A stretch of DNA of 64,000 nucleotides from assembly GCF_003369915.1 (NCBI RefSeq), contig NC_046677.1, positions 31,576,913 to 31,640,912 of the forward strand, given 5' to 3'. Shown here in pieces: positions 47,361 to 57,643 of the stretch. Below the pieces are notes generated by a model. It ran no database searches. It saw nothing but the letters and a program-made list of their open reading frames with translations, and was not told the origin of the DNA. A program made the position numbers and the translations under genes. Within the stretch, counting starts at the first letter, position 1. Each line of letters starts with the position of its first letter. This stretch comes from Drosophila miranda (Eukaryota; Arthropoda; Insecta; Diptera; Drosophilidae).

Positions 47361-50300
47361 CTAGTTTATGGCCTCATTCGATTCTATGATGGTCGTGTTG
47401 AACATGCCGCGACAGAGCTCCACCACAGCACTGGACAGGCGGCCATAGCACTTGGGCTTCTGCTTCCAGGCTATAAAAACATAATAAAACGGAATGCCGG
47501 CGAGAGTGATGGCAATGCCAATGAGCAGATTCCCGGGCTCCTCGAAATTGGGCAGTAGCACCAATGTCACACAGCAGACCATAAAGGTGATGGGCAAGAC
47601 CAGATGTACTTTAATAGGTCGTGGCAAATCCGGCCTGAAAGATACACAAATATTCTGCATTTATAAGGGTATGTATGATACATATGTAAGGAATACAAAC
47701 TTCTTGTGCCGCAGCCACAACATGCCTGCTATGCTGGCGACGACAGACAGCCAGAGCACAGAGCTGAAATAGTTGATCAACTGGTAGACATTATCCGTCA
47801 AGAGCATAAGCAGCGACATCAGGCACTAAACAGAAGGCGAAATAATGCTTAAGTTTTAATAATTACATTAACAAATATTCAACACAGCCTACGGTGAAAA
47901 TTAACGACGGTATTGGTGTCTGTTGCTTCACATGGAAGAGCTGGAAAAACTTTGGTAAATGTCCCTCCTGGGCACCAGTTGCAAAGAGTCGTGCCGATGT
48001 GAACAGCACGCCATTGACGCCGCCAAAGGTGCTGAGTGCCACAAAGATTGGTACCATAAAGGCCAGGGGTCCAAAGACCTTGTTGCCAAAAGTCACCGCT
48101 ACGGCCAAAGAACTGAGCATTTCCGGCTTGTTAACCACAACAAAATAGGCCAAATTCACGAGAACATAGATGGCCGTGACCAGGGGCATGGCTATCCAAA
48201 TGGCCCGTGGAAGATTTCTGAAAATACACGCACAGGAATGTCAGAAACGTGATTTTAGCGAAGAGAGAAGCAAGCAACCCCAGCACTTAAATTGATTGGG
48301 AGTGTTTCAAGCGTAAATTGAATTCATTAGGGAGACAGCCAGCAGCATCCTACACCACCCCTGTTACAACCCCATATCTATTCATGACATCAAGGACACT
48401 CAACAAGTTACCACTTGTTGCGGGCTTGCGCATGACGCAAAAGGCATCCCCCAGCCATCGCCGCATCCATTTGTCTTGCTGACAGGCCCGGTCCCTACCC
48501 TACTCACTTGTATGGATCCTGCAGCTCCTCTGTTACAAAGTTCAAGTAATTCCATCCGCCAAAGGCAAATAAGCCAGAGTAGAAGGCATAGCCAATATTC
48601 CGAGCACTGTAAGTGCCCTCCCAAGGATTACTAAAGTTCTCCAGCTTGCCGATGGCCATGTAGTAGATACCAGCAATTATTATCATGATCAGAGCCAGCA
48701 GCTTGCCCACTGTAAAGACATCCTGGACTTTCATTGAGACCTTGACGGACAAACAATTAATGGCAGTGAGCAAAGCTGTAAAGGGGGAGAACATGAATCT
48801 TTAATGTAATTTTTTATGTCATTTGAGGTCTTTACTCACTCAGGCACACCGCTGCCAGAAGCTTGACCGAGTTCTGAGGTGGATCGCAGTCCTCAAAGAA
48901 GGGTTTGGCGGCATAATGGGCAAAAGTAAGAGCTACAATGGTCTGTAAAGGAAAATCAATAATGTAAGACGAATATTATCCCAAAAATACATGTTTAATC
49001 CAGCTTTCCACTTTCGTTTCGTTGGAGAAAGTTATTCACTTAATTGAATTCAATTCTGGTCGAAGGTTGCCGCCACTTAATAAATTTATATATTTGTTGT
49101 GCATCAACAACCAATTCAAATGGCAATCCATCAATTAAGAGAAATAATAAACATTCTATAATTCAATTGATTGGCCCCCCGCCCACCAGGCAGCCCTTAC
49201 TGACCTGCGTCGTTGGCCGGATGATCAGCAAAGCTATCCAGAGGCGTAGGAATCCAACCAAAGGACCAAAGCAAACCAGTAAATATGCATAGTCTCCACC
49301 AGATCTCATAATGCTTGTACCCAACTCCGCATAACAGAGGGCTCCAATTGTGGACAAAATTCCACAGGCCGACCAAATCAACAGGGAAGTTCCAACGGAT
49401 CTGAGAGCGCAATAAATAAATGTATAATTTGTGAAAATAGACCATCAGAAGGAGAGATAAAAGTACTATAAGTAGTTCCTTCATCTCGAATATACCACGG
49501 AAATGGAAATGTATGTAAAGCTATTCTCTCTCCACTAAAGAATGGAGAAAGAATCGAATGCAGTTTGAAAATCATCAAAGTATAACTAATGAAATCGATC
49601 TATCATTGAATTTTTTGTTTCTCATTCATCAAGACCCTTTGAATAACTTAATTCCTTCCAACCCTTGGAATTGTCTACAAGCTACTATTACGAAAATTTT
49701 CGTAATAAATTGTAGACATGTCGAAGAAACAAAACATATCTGGTCACCTCAACCAAAAGGATGTCAATAAAGTCAATTCGATTGGCAGCTTCTTCCCAGC
49801 GGTTCCCAAACTGGATAATTTGCGTCGTAGTGAGGAGAACTTTCGCCAGAATCAGTACAAGGCCGAGTTGTGTGATGTGTTTAATACCTATGGCACTGGT
49901 ATGGCACTTACGATGCAGATGGATCGCACCATAGCTAACCGTGTGGGTCATCCCTCCCACATGTCGCCTAGCTACTTAATGGACGACATACTGACTGGCC
50001 GCATTCACACTTTCGGTTTCGAGGACTACTTAAAACTGCCCCATCACAACGAACAGATACGCAATCCCCATTTCGAGATGGAGAACTCCCACAAATAAAT
50101 CCACATCAAACACCTTTTGTCCACTCGACTGGTATGTATCTCTGCGGTGACTAAAACAACTGGATTAAACAGGCTTATCTTGAATAACGCCTAATAAAAA
50201 CACTTTATTATCGCGAAAGATAAAGCTGATAAAATGGCATACAACTACTATTTAGTCAGTAATAAGAAATCCAAAGATAATATTATTACACTTCGCTTTT

Positions 50301-50874
50301 ATTTTTTTTTATTTTCATGATTCCAACGAAGTTCTTTATAGTTTCGTCAAGCACCTTATGCATACATGATATTAATAGTTTTTGGCATGGGAGCGATTCG
50401 TTGCTGGCAATCTTGTAATTGGAGAGAAATCGACTTGAAAGCTGACGCAATATTTTGAAAGAATTTCTTTACAAACGAAGGGAGGGCGGGCTTTAACAAT
50501 CAACTCAAGGGAAAATCGGATACTAATAAATTCCACTTAATTGGTGCCAAAAAGAATTTATTATAGCATTAATTGACCTTTTTGTGAATAAATTGAATTA
50601 AGGATGATACTATATGCATAAAGAGATGCATATGTAAATATGCAGATGGGATGATGCCCTGGCAGCTTACTCACTCTGTATAGAGAAAGACTCCAGTGGG
50701 TGCGATGAATATGCCAGATCCTATAATGGTGCCCACAATGATGGCCACTCCATTGAGCAGAGTGAGCTTCCGTTTCAGTACGATCTTTCCATCCGATTCG
50801 GGGGTTTCCTTGGGTGCACCTTCGGAGGAGTCCACCAAGCTGGTGGTCACACCATTCGCATATCGTTCAGTCAT
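47361..50874 (-). CDS. JhI-21: JhI-21, LAT1-type heteromeric amino-acid transporter
   Basis: SLC7-family light-chain transporter importing leucine and other neutral amino acids, partner of a CD98hc heavy chain; in flies tied to growth and protein sensing. Seven coding exons: 50874-50675, 49400-49205, 48942-48840, 48775-48508, 48217-47893, 47825-47701, 47634-47361, 496 aa, all in phase (the sixth donor is a weak GTTTGT). Seen: cytoplasmic N-terminus, TM1 with [32 protein letters not shown], the extracellular Cys151 in [10 protein letters not shown] that disulphide-links to the heavy chain, [15 protein letters not shown], and twelve predicted spans. The first intron (49401-50674) holds a nested antisense gene. 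The 5' region contains CACGTG (about 51016). Confidence 0.93.
49673..49717 (+). repeat. Nested inverted repeat ending at the start codon of the POMP-like gene
   Basis: Outer arms GTCTACAA (49673-49680) and TTGTAGAC (49710-49717) enclose an uninterrupted 22-bp inner palindrome (49686-49707, half-site TATTACGAAAA). The arms are separated by 5 and 2 unpaired bases. The ATG follows directly at 49718. Transcribed, this would form a 19-bp hairpin flush with the start codon. Confidence 0.85.
49718..50098 (+). CDS. POMP/Ump1-like protein, intronless, nested in JhI-21 intron 1
   Basis: 126-aa protein related to the proteasome maturation factor POMP (yeast Ump1), which chaperones assembly of the 20S half-proteasome and is then degraded as the first substrate. 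Seen: [20 protein letters not shown], which aligns with the LSEKNFQLNQ region of human [17 protein letters not shown] with the RxxLxM-type central part; [20 protein letters not shown] aligned with LDVLRGNDETIGFED; and a PHFEMENS tail. The N-terminus lacks the typical hydrophobic start. No introns, antisense to the host gene, own AATAAA downstream: features of a retrogene. The canonical fly Pomp is a different locus, so this is a diverged paralogue, possibly with tissue-restricted expression. Start ATG at 49718 directly follows a long inverted repeat. Confidence 0.75.
   Translation: MSKKQNISGHLNQKDVNKVNSIGSFFPAVPKLDNLRRSEENFRQNQYKAELCDVFNTYGTGMALTMQMDRTIANRVGHPSHMSPSYLMDDILTGRIHTFGFEDYLKLPHHNEQIRNPHFEMENSHK
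50193..50198 (+). terminator. Poly(A) signal of the nested POMP-like gene
   Basis: AATAAA 95 bp after the stop codon, followed by an A-rich stretch. Consistent with an independent plus-strand transcript inside the JhI-21 intron. Confidence 0.55.
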
Positions 50875-51977
50875 TATGTGTACGGATATAGTTTGTCTTT
50901 AATGCGCAATAGTTGGCATTGCCACTGGAAAGGAAAGGAATGCACAAGAGGAAGTGTGTGTTTAAAAGATGCAAATCTATTTAGGGGAATCTATTATTAT
51001 CAAGGGGAGACACGTCACGTGCTGGGCGAAAGCGAAACCTAGCCAATTGTAAACAATCTATTGCACAGAGATACTACAACCTGTTGGTCGTTGCTCCCCC
51101 CGTCAATCGCAGCCACAATGAACCTCAAGTAGATCTCTGCTGCGTTGGCACCCAAACTAATCTCTCTATAAGTACAGCGATGTTTCCACATCACTCCATT
51201 ATCACTCGACAGACACACAATTATGATTTAAAGTTGAAAGTGTCGCAAGGCGAGCGTCGGCACTATGGTACGTCAGAGGAGTTCTTTTCTAGGTGGCGCC
51301 GCCTCGTACCTCGTGCTAATTTTCACGGTTTCGTCATACCCCTTCCAGTGCAATACAAACAAATCGTTCCCTCCGCCATAAACACAGTCGCGTGGCAGTG
51401 AAAATTATTGCAATATTTCTGCGCACTTGTACACCTTTTTCTCCTATTTGTGTGTGTCAACGTTTGGAATGCAGTTTAGTTGATTATTTGGTTTTATCTC
51501 TCGCGTCGCGGGGTTTAGTGTCGGCTCTACCATAAATTGCAATTTTATACCTCACGAAAAGCAAAAACTGCGCGGTGCGGACACACAAATCGGCTCCAAG
51601 TGCGGGTTGAGACTGTGCGTTGGCATCGAGACCGGCATTTTCATATTAATGTTGACGCATTTCCACCCCAGCGTAAATTATAGTATATAGAGAACCCAGA
51701 GAATGAATGTGCGCGTCATTTGAGAGAACGTGGGTAGCAAGTTTTGGGGGCCAAAAACAGAGAGTGCTCAAAACCGGAATATGTATGCCACATGTTTACA
51801 CTTTTTTCAATCAGCTGGGATCAGTCAGATATTTTTATTAAGATAAAATACATTCAGAAAATGCAATATATTCACCAAAATCTTTAGTTATTTTATTGGT
51901 TTAAGTATTTGTTATAATCAAAAATATTTGTTTGCGAAATGAAAATTGAATTCCCGCTTAAGTGGCATTCTCTGTGC
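50875..51977. other. Shared upstream region of JhI-21 (-) and RpL7-like (+)
   Basis: No coding exon is supported. It should contain the JhI-21 5' leader and promoter, with an E-box CACGTG around 51016. An ORF at 51084-51401 has no coding character. A GTTTGAGG-type repeat is absent. The part near 51960 onward is upstream of RpL7-like. Confidence 0.45.
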
Positions 51978-52166
51978 AACGTAGACACAGCTGATTCAAA
52001 TTAAACGACTAAATTGCGAGTTCAATAAATTTAAAAACTATCTGTTTTTATCAAAACGAAATGGCTAAGAAATTGGATGGGTTTTCTGTTATTAGTTAAA
52101 CTATTTTGAAAAATAAAATGTAATCTCGTTTTGTCATTCCCCACGTAACGTAGACACAGCTGATTC
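51978..52166 (+). repeat. 20-bp direct repeat upstream of RpL7-like
   Basis: AACGTAGACACAGCTGATTC occurs at 51978-51997 and again, exactly, at 52147-52166, 88-107 bp before the RpL7-like start. Both copies are preceded by CATTC(T/C)(C)-type sequence, so a duplication of the proximal promoter is possible. CAGCTG is an E-box. Confidence 0.75.
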
Positions 52167-52254
52167 GATAACGATTCGATTCATTTTAGTTATTGTTTTG
52201 ATTGCGCTGCACGTGTTTTTTCTGAATTCGTTTATTAAAATAAAAAGTACAAAG

Positions 52255-53156
52255 ATGTCGGACAAGTAAGGCTAATGAAAACTATATTAAATTGCTTATT
52301 CAATCCAACACAATATAATTACACTAACTAGATACGCCGTGCCCAACAAATTACCCGGAAAAACCGTCTCCGTGCTGAAGCATCGGAAGCGACGTATTCT
52401 GCAAGATCAGGCTGTCATTGAACAGAAGAAAAATGATCGCATTAAACGCAGACAGAAGACCAAGACGCATCACAAATTCCGTCGCGCCGAATCCTTTGTC
52501 ATGGGCTATCTGAAGGCGGAACGTACCTCAAACCGGATCAGGCAAACAATCCTCAAGACGAACGTAACCGAACAGAGTGCGGCGGCCGCCGATGATTCAA
52601 ACCCCAAACTGCTGTTTGTGATGCGCCATGCGGGCAAGAAAATCTTTGACAAGACCACAACGGACATATTCAAAACGCTGCGCATGGGCCAGCGTCACAA
52701 TGCCGTATTCCTGGAGAACACCAAGGAGAACCAACTGTTGCTGCGCGTGATCGAACCCTTTGTGGCGTACGGTAATCCATCATTGAGCACAATACGCGAG
52801 CTGGTGTTCAAAAAGGGCTTTGCCCGCATCGACGGCAAGAAGACGGCCATACAGTCGAACACCATGGTGGAGGAGCATCTGGGCGAGAAGGGTGTCATAT
52901 GCCTGGAGGATATCATCCATGAAATTTGCACAGTTGGACCCAATTTTGCTGCTGTTACACAATTCCTGTGTGCCTTTACGGTAGGTTTCGTATGCGAATT
53001 CTTAACAATTTCCTTATTCCACGATTCCGATTCTCTTCGCAGATGTCAAGTCCCCGCAATGGCTGGCAAAAAAAGGTCTCGGTTTCATACAAACGCGGCG
53101 GGGAGTATGGCTATCGTGGAAATGCCATCAACGAACTGGTTGCCCGCTGCCTCTAG
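52255..53156 (+). CDS. RpL7-like: RpL7-like, ribosome-biogenesis L7-family protein
   Basis: Protein of the uL30/L7 family. The counterpart in yeast and human (Rlp7/RPL7L1) is a pre-60S assembly factor rather than a core ribosomal protein. Three exons: 52255-52265 (an 11-nt coding micro-exon, MSD plus part of K), 52332-52980, 53043-53156; 257 aa, frame restored by GT-AG junctions. Seen: basic N-terminus (KHRKRRILQDQAVIEQKK), the L30 fold with LLFVMRHAGKKIFDKTTTDI, FKTLRMGQRHNAVFLENTKE, PSLSTIRELVFKKGFARIDG, EDIIHEICTVGPNFAAVTQF, and a C-terminus GWQKKVSVSYKRGGEYGYRG. It resembles L7 but with biogenesis-type insertions. Confidence 0.9.
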
Positions 53157-53278
53157 AAGCCCCCAATCTAGTAGACTTTTAAGTGATTGTTCAGTCTATA
53201 ATACTATATTCTATATCTAAGTCCGATAATACACATTTTTCAATCAATTGAACAACTATATATAGTTTTGTGAGCAAA

Positions 53279-56200
53279 ATGTCGATGATTTTCAATGCCA
53301 GTCAGGATAGCAAAACGGAGATCGAATACCAGACGATCTCCTCGACTCAGACCTACCTGGCGGAAGAGCAGTCAGAGCGTCTGCATAATCTGATATCCAA
53401 GGAGCAGCTCGAGAAGCTGAATCAGGCCTTCAACGAACGTCCTGATTCACAGGTCGGCTTCGATGACCTACGAGGCCTTTTGCTGGAACAGGATATCACC
53501 TTCAACGATGCGGTGTACAACCGGCTCTTCTTGAAGATCAATCAGAATAGGGACTTCATGGTCGATTGGAACGAGTTCGTCTCGTATCTGATCTTCGGCT
53601 TCCAAGAGGAGGATCCCAGCAGCCAAAAGGAGTCGTTGATCCTGCCCATTTCGGTGGCACCTTCTGTGCGGAAAACGGAGCACCGATCGACTGTGTGCTG
53701 TGTGGCCCTGCTCAAGGCCAAGTCCGATCAGGTGCCCATCGAGGAGGTCACCGAGACGGTAAACTTCTCCTTTGGCGGTGAGGACTCCCCCGAAGCCTCT
53801 GGCATGTGGGTGACGGCCAGTCACGAGGGTATGCTGCGCTTTTGGACCTCCCACATGGAGCCCATTCGAACAGCAACCTCGGAGAGCAGTAAGTAGAGCA
53901 GTAAGCATTGGTTCTCGATCCAGGGGTACCGTAACCCTCTCTTGTCTCAGTCCACCTGAAGATGCCCACTTGGATACTGGCTGTACAGGCTCTCTCGGAT
54001 GTCAGCATAGTCTGCACTTCCTCCACAGAGCGGGAGCTGCGCTTCCACGAGACCATCGCCTCGACCTTCACACTCCGAATGGTCATCCGTAGTATGCCCC
54101 ACGCAGTCTACTGCATGAGTTATGCCTTCTACAACAACGGCAAGGTACACTCGAAGCTGGTGCTCGGGGATTATGCTGGCAACGTGAGGATTCTCTCATA
54201 CTCGCCAAACCTGCGCGGTCCGTTTCAGGCCAAACCGGGAGCTGCCCTGATCGAGGTGGTCTGGGCGGACGTGCTAAAGGGCAAGATACCCCAGATGATA
54301 CCCAAGGAGTACATCAATCTGCACAACGAGATGATCAGCTGTGTCCACTATTCCCTCCACATGAACGCCTTGTTCGCCACTGCGGAGTACAGGAACACAA
54401 AGAAGTATCGCGGACGGTGTCCGGGCATGATCATGGTCACATACGATGAGCGGAGCAATTTTCGTGTACCTTTGGGTGTTTCCACCTTCTTTGTGGCAGA
54501 GAGCCATAACATTGTCGTCACTGGGGGACCCGATACGTTCGTTAGGATCTGGGATGTCTATATACCCACAGAGCCGTCGGCAATCCTCACCGGCCACAAT
54601 GGTGGCATTGTCATGGTATTTGTGCAGCCGGAGGAGAACAAGGTGTACAGCGTGGACTACCAGAAGATCATTAAAGTGTGGGATCTCCAAGAGCACACAC
54701 TGCTCCAGACCTACGGCGAGCTGGTGCGCCTCATACATCCCAGCGAAACGGATATGACCTATTTCTACCACTCGCATCTGCGCGAGCTCATTGTGGCCGG
54801 ACGCAAGCTAATCTCCATCAAGTGCTGTCCACGCGTGAGAGTAGATCTAACTGATGGCAACACCCATGCGGCACCCGTGTCCGTGGTCCTGTACAATCGT
54901 CTGTTTCGGAATATCGTCACCTGTGGCCTCGACAGCTACATCATTGTGTGGGATCCTTGGAGTGGACGGCGCAAGATCATCATGAAGAACTGCCACACGA
55001 AAATGATCTACGGCGAAATAATTGACATTGAGATTACGGCCGCCACCTTCGATCCACTCGAGCAGTTCCTCCTCACGGGCGCCCGCGACGGTACCCTGAA
55101 AATCTGGAACTACAATAACGCGGTGGTGGTGCGAAACATGAGCATCATGCCGGACCAGGAGGTGACTTCAGTCATTTGGGTGGTGGATCGGTAGGTGTTT
55201 GACTCTGGCAGGCATACATATACTTACTTCTCAAATGTCTCGCCCCCGCAGTATTCTGGCCATGGGTTGGGATCGTCAGGTAACCGAATTCAATGATGTG
55301 GAGGGCCGCGAGTACGGGGATCCCAAGAAGTGGTCCAAGTTCCACACCGACGACATCACCTGTGCCGATGTCAAGCTGGGGGAGGGCGTGGTCACTGCCA
55401 CCTACTCTGGCGAGGTTATATTCTGGAAGCTGGAGACTGGCCAGCCCTACCGAAGGTATAGCGTCATGGATCCCACACGCTTCATTGAGCTGAAACTCAC
55501 GCCCGAAGAGGAGAAGTTAATGCGCCGAAGCAAGCGATTGATGTCTCGTTTGGGCTCCAGTCGCATGAGTCGAGCGACCGCCATTACTATGCCCAAGGCA
55601 GACGATGGCCGAGACTATGGCCAGAACGTACCCATCTCCGTTCAGGCCGTTCTATTCCTGCAGACTCGACCCCAGACTATACATCATGGTAAAGTGCACA
55701 CCATATCGCAATCATTTTTATTGCTGGAACTTCCTTTTATTTCATCCAGGCAGTGTGTTTATCTCCCTGGACACTGGCTATATTCAGGTATATTCCCATC
55801 ATTCCCGCGGTGGCTACATGAGTCAGTTTTTGTCCGTCCACAAGACCGGAGACTGTGTCCTTACCATGTGCACTGATCGCAAGAATCGTTACATCTACAC
55901 GGGCACAGCCTTTGGCTATATCAAGGTCTGGCATATAGTCAACTACTGGTGAGTGTTGGATTAAAAGACTTTGGGTATATTTCAAGCTAAACCTCTTTAA
56001 CGGGACCAAGATTTGATGCGTCCCAACAGGGCCCATCTCTCACACATCGCAGCACAAACATACATATGTAGATGCTCGACAGGAGAATTCCCGAGAATTA
56101 AAAAAATATCATACCTGTCGGGTGCTCGACTCGAGTCTTGCTCTGATTAGGCCTTTTTTCGTTGGGCTGCTCCCAAATTCGAAAAGATTCCCCTCCGATG

Positions 56201-57533
56201 ATTTAGAATTGATAATACTCCATTACTTTTCCCACTCGCGTCTCCTTATCAGAGCACCTACTGTATCCGCCATAAAAGCAATCCTCAGGCCATTAAGAAA
56301 CCACACGAAACTGTCTCTAACGACATTCCTCATTATCCTGCACGTTCATCAAAACGAATTCCACCCACAACAAACCAACTTCCTCCTCGGTTGGCTTGTC
56401 TTGTGTCTTGCGTGTCTCAACAAAGTTCCCCCAATTGCCAAAAGCAAAGTTTCTTCTGTACAAATAATAAATAATTCATAACTGGTCGGAGAAGGCACTC
56501 GCGACTACCTAGTGAGGCTCACTTGTTGCCATGAACGATGTTTGCCTGATTAGTCGAAGCCCGACGAACCACTAACCTAGTACAACTTGTCTTGTAACAT
56601 CTCTCGTTCTAGCGTGCCGGAAGCGGAGAAGGTGCACGTGTGCATGCCCAGGCTGCGGCTAGAGTTTATATTCATGAGAAAGGAGTTCTGGGTCACACGG
56701 GCCAAGAGGGTGGTGCGCCATCAGCGTGAACCGCTGCTGGTGAGCTCCTACAAGGCTCATCTCAAGGCAATCAATTCGATAGCCTTTATTAATCTGCCAA
56801 AGATTGTGTTTTCGTAAGTTTCGTAGCAATAAAGATTGTGTGTGGCGAAATCCCCCATTAATCGTCCACTTTCAGGGGCAGCCACGATTACTCCTGTCGC
56901 CTGTGGACACAGGGAGGCCGCTACTTGGGCACCCTGGGCACAGTTCTGCCTTGGTCCAAGCTTTCACCCTTCGAGCGTGCTGGGGGTGAGAATCAAGTCT
57001 ATCGCCTGCCACCGGACATCAAAAAGGTGGCCAGCTCAACTACACTTAAGGTGATCTCCGGCGTCCAGATGGATCGACCCGCTAAGCGAGCCGAGGTCAA
57101 GGCGCCCGAGGATCGCGATGAGGAGACCGCCCAGACGGAGGATGCCTATGATCTAAAGAAAATCTTCGATAAGCCCCTCAAAGAACCCATTCTGGGCAAG
57201 CACTTCACGCTGCCCGGTAAAAGTGTCATGGATCAGCGCATCGATGTGGACACCACTCAGAGCTACATTGCTGTCTACACGCATCTTAAGGTCCATCACA
57301 CTGAGATGCTCGAACGTCTGCCCACGCCGGCTGTGATAAGTCGCGTTGCGGGCGAGAACTACATGGATCATTATGTGCCCGTCGAGGGCAAGGTGGATTT
57401 GAGTGGATCGGCTCTGAATATCAAGCAGCCGACGCGTCGCAATGTGAGGCCCAACGACCCACGGAATATGCGCATGGCCAAGACTCGCGGCGACATGGGT
57501 CCTGGTCCCAGTCCCAGCCAGCAATCTGAGTAG
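53279..57533 (+). CDS. EF-hand and WD40 protein, WDR49/CFAP337-like
   Basis: Large WD-repeat protein, probable axonemal component; the family (WDR49/CFAP337, with fly testis members such as the Y-linked WDY) is associated with sperm flagella and cilia. Six exons: 53279-53888, 53951-55190, 55252-55688, 55750-55948, 56613-56813, 56876-57533, 1114 aa; ATG 53279 chosen because the first in-frame codon upstream is TTG. Seen: a canonical-looking EF-hand loop ([12 protein letters not shown], residues 88-99) before the first WD repeats ([15 protein letters not shown]), further repeats ([55 protein letters not shown]) and a basic C-terminus. Function unproved; testis or ciliary role inferred from the family. 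Confidence 0.82.
55949..56612 (+). other. Intron 4 (664 bp) of the WDR49-like gene
   Basis: Considerably longer than the other introns of this gene (61-80 bp). ORF 56122-56481 begins within it but starts with a non-conserved reading and is not supported as coding. No nested gene is seen. Confidence 0.55.
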
Positions 57534-57643
57534 TCTCGTCTCGTGTCTCTGTCAATGGATAAAATCATATATATTTTTGGGGGTATTGCTGCTCAATGAT
57601 TTGGTGGTTAAATTAAAGTGCTCCTTTCTGTTGCCTTAAGCAT

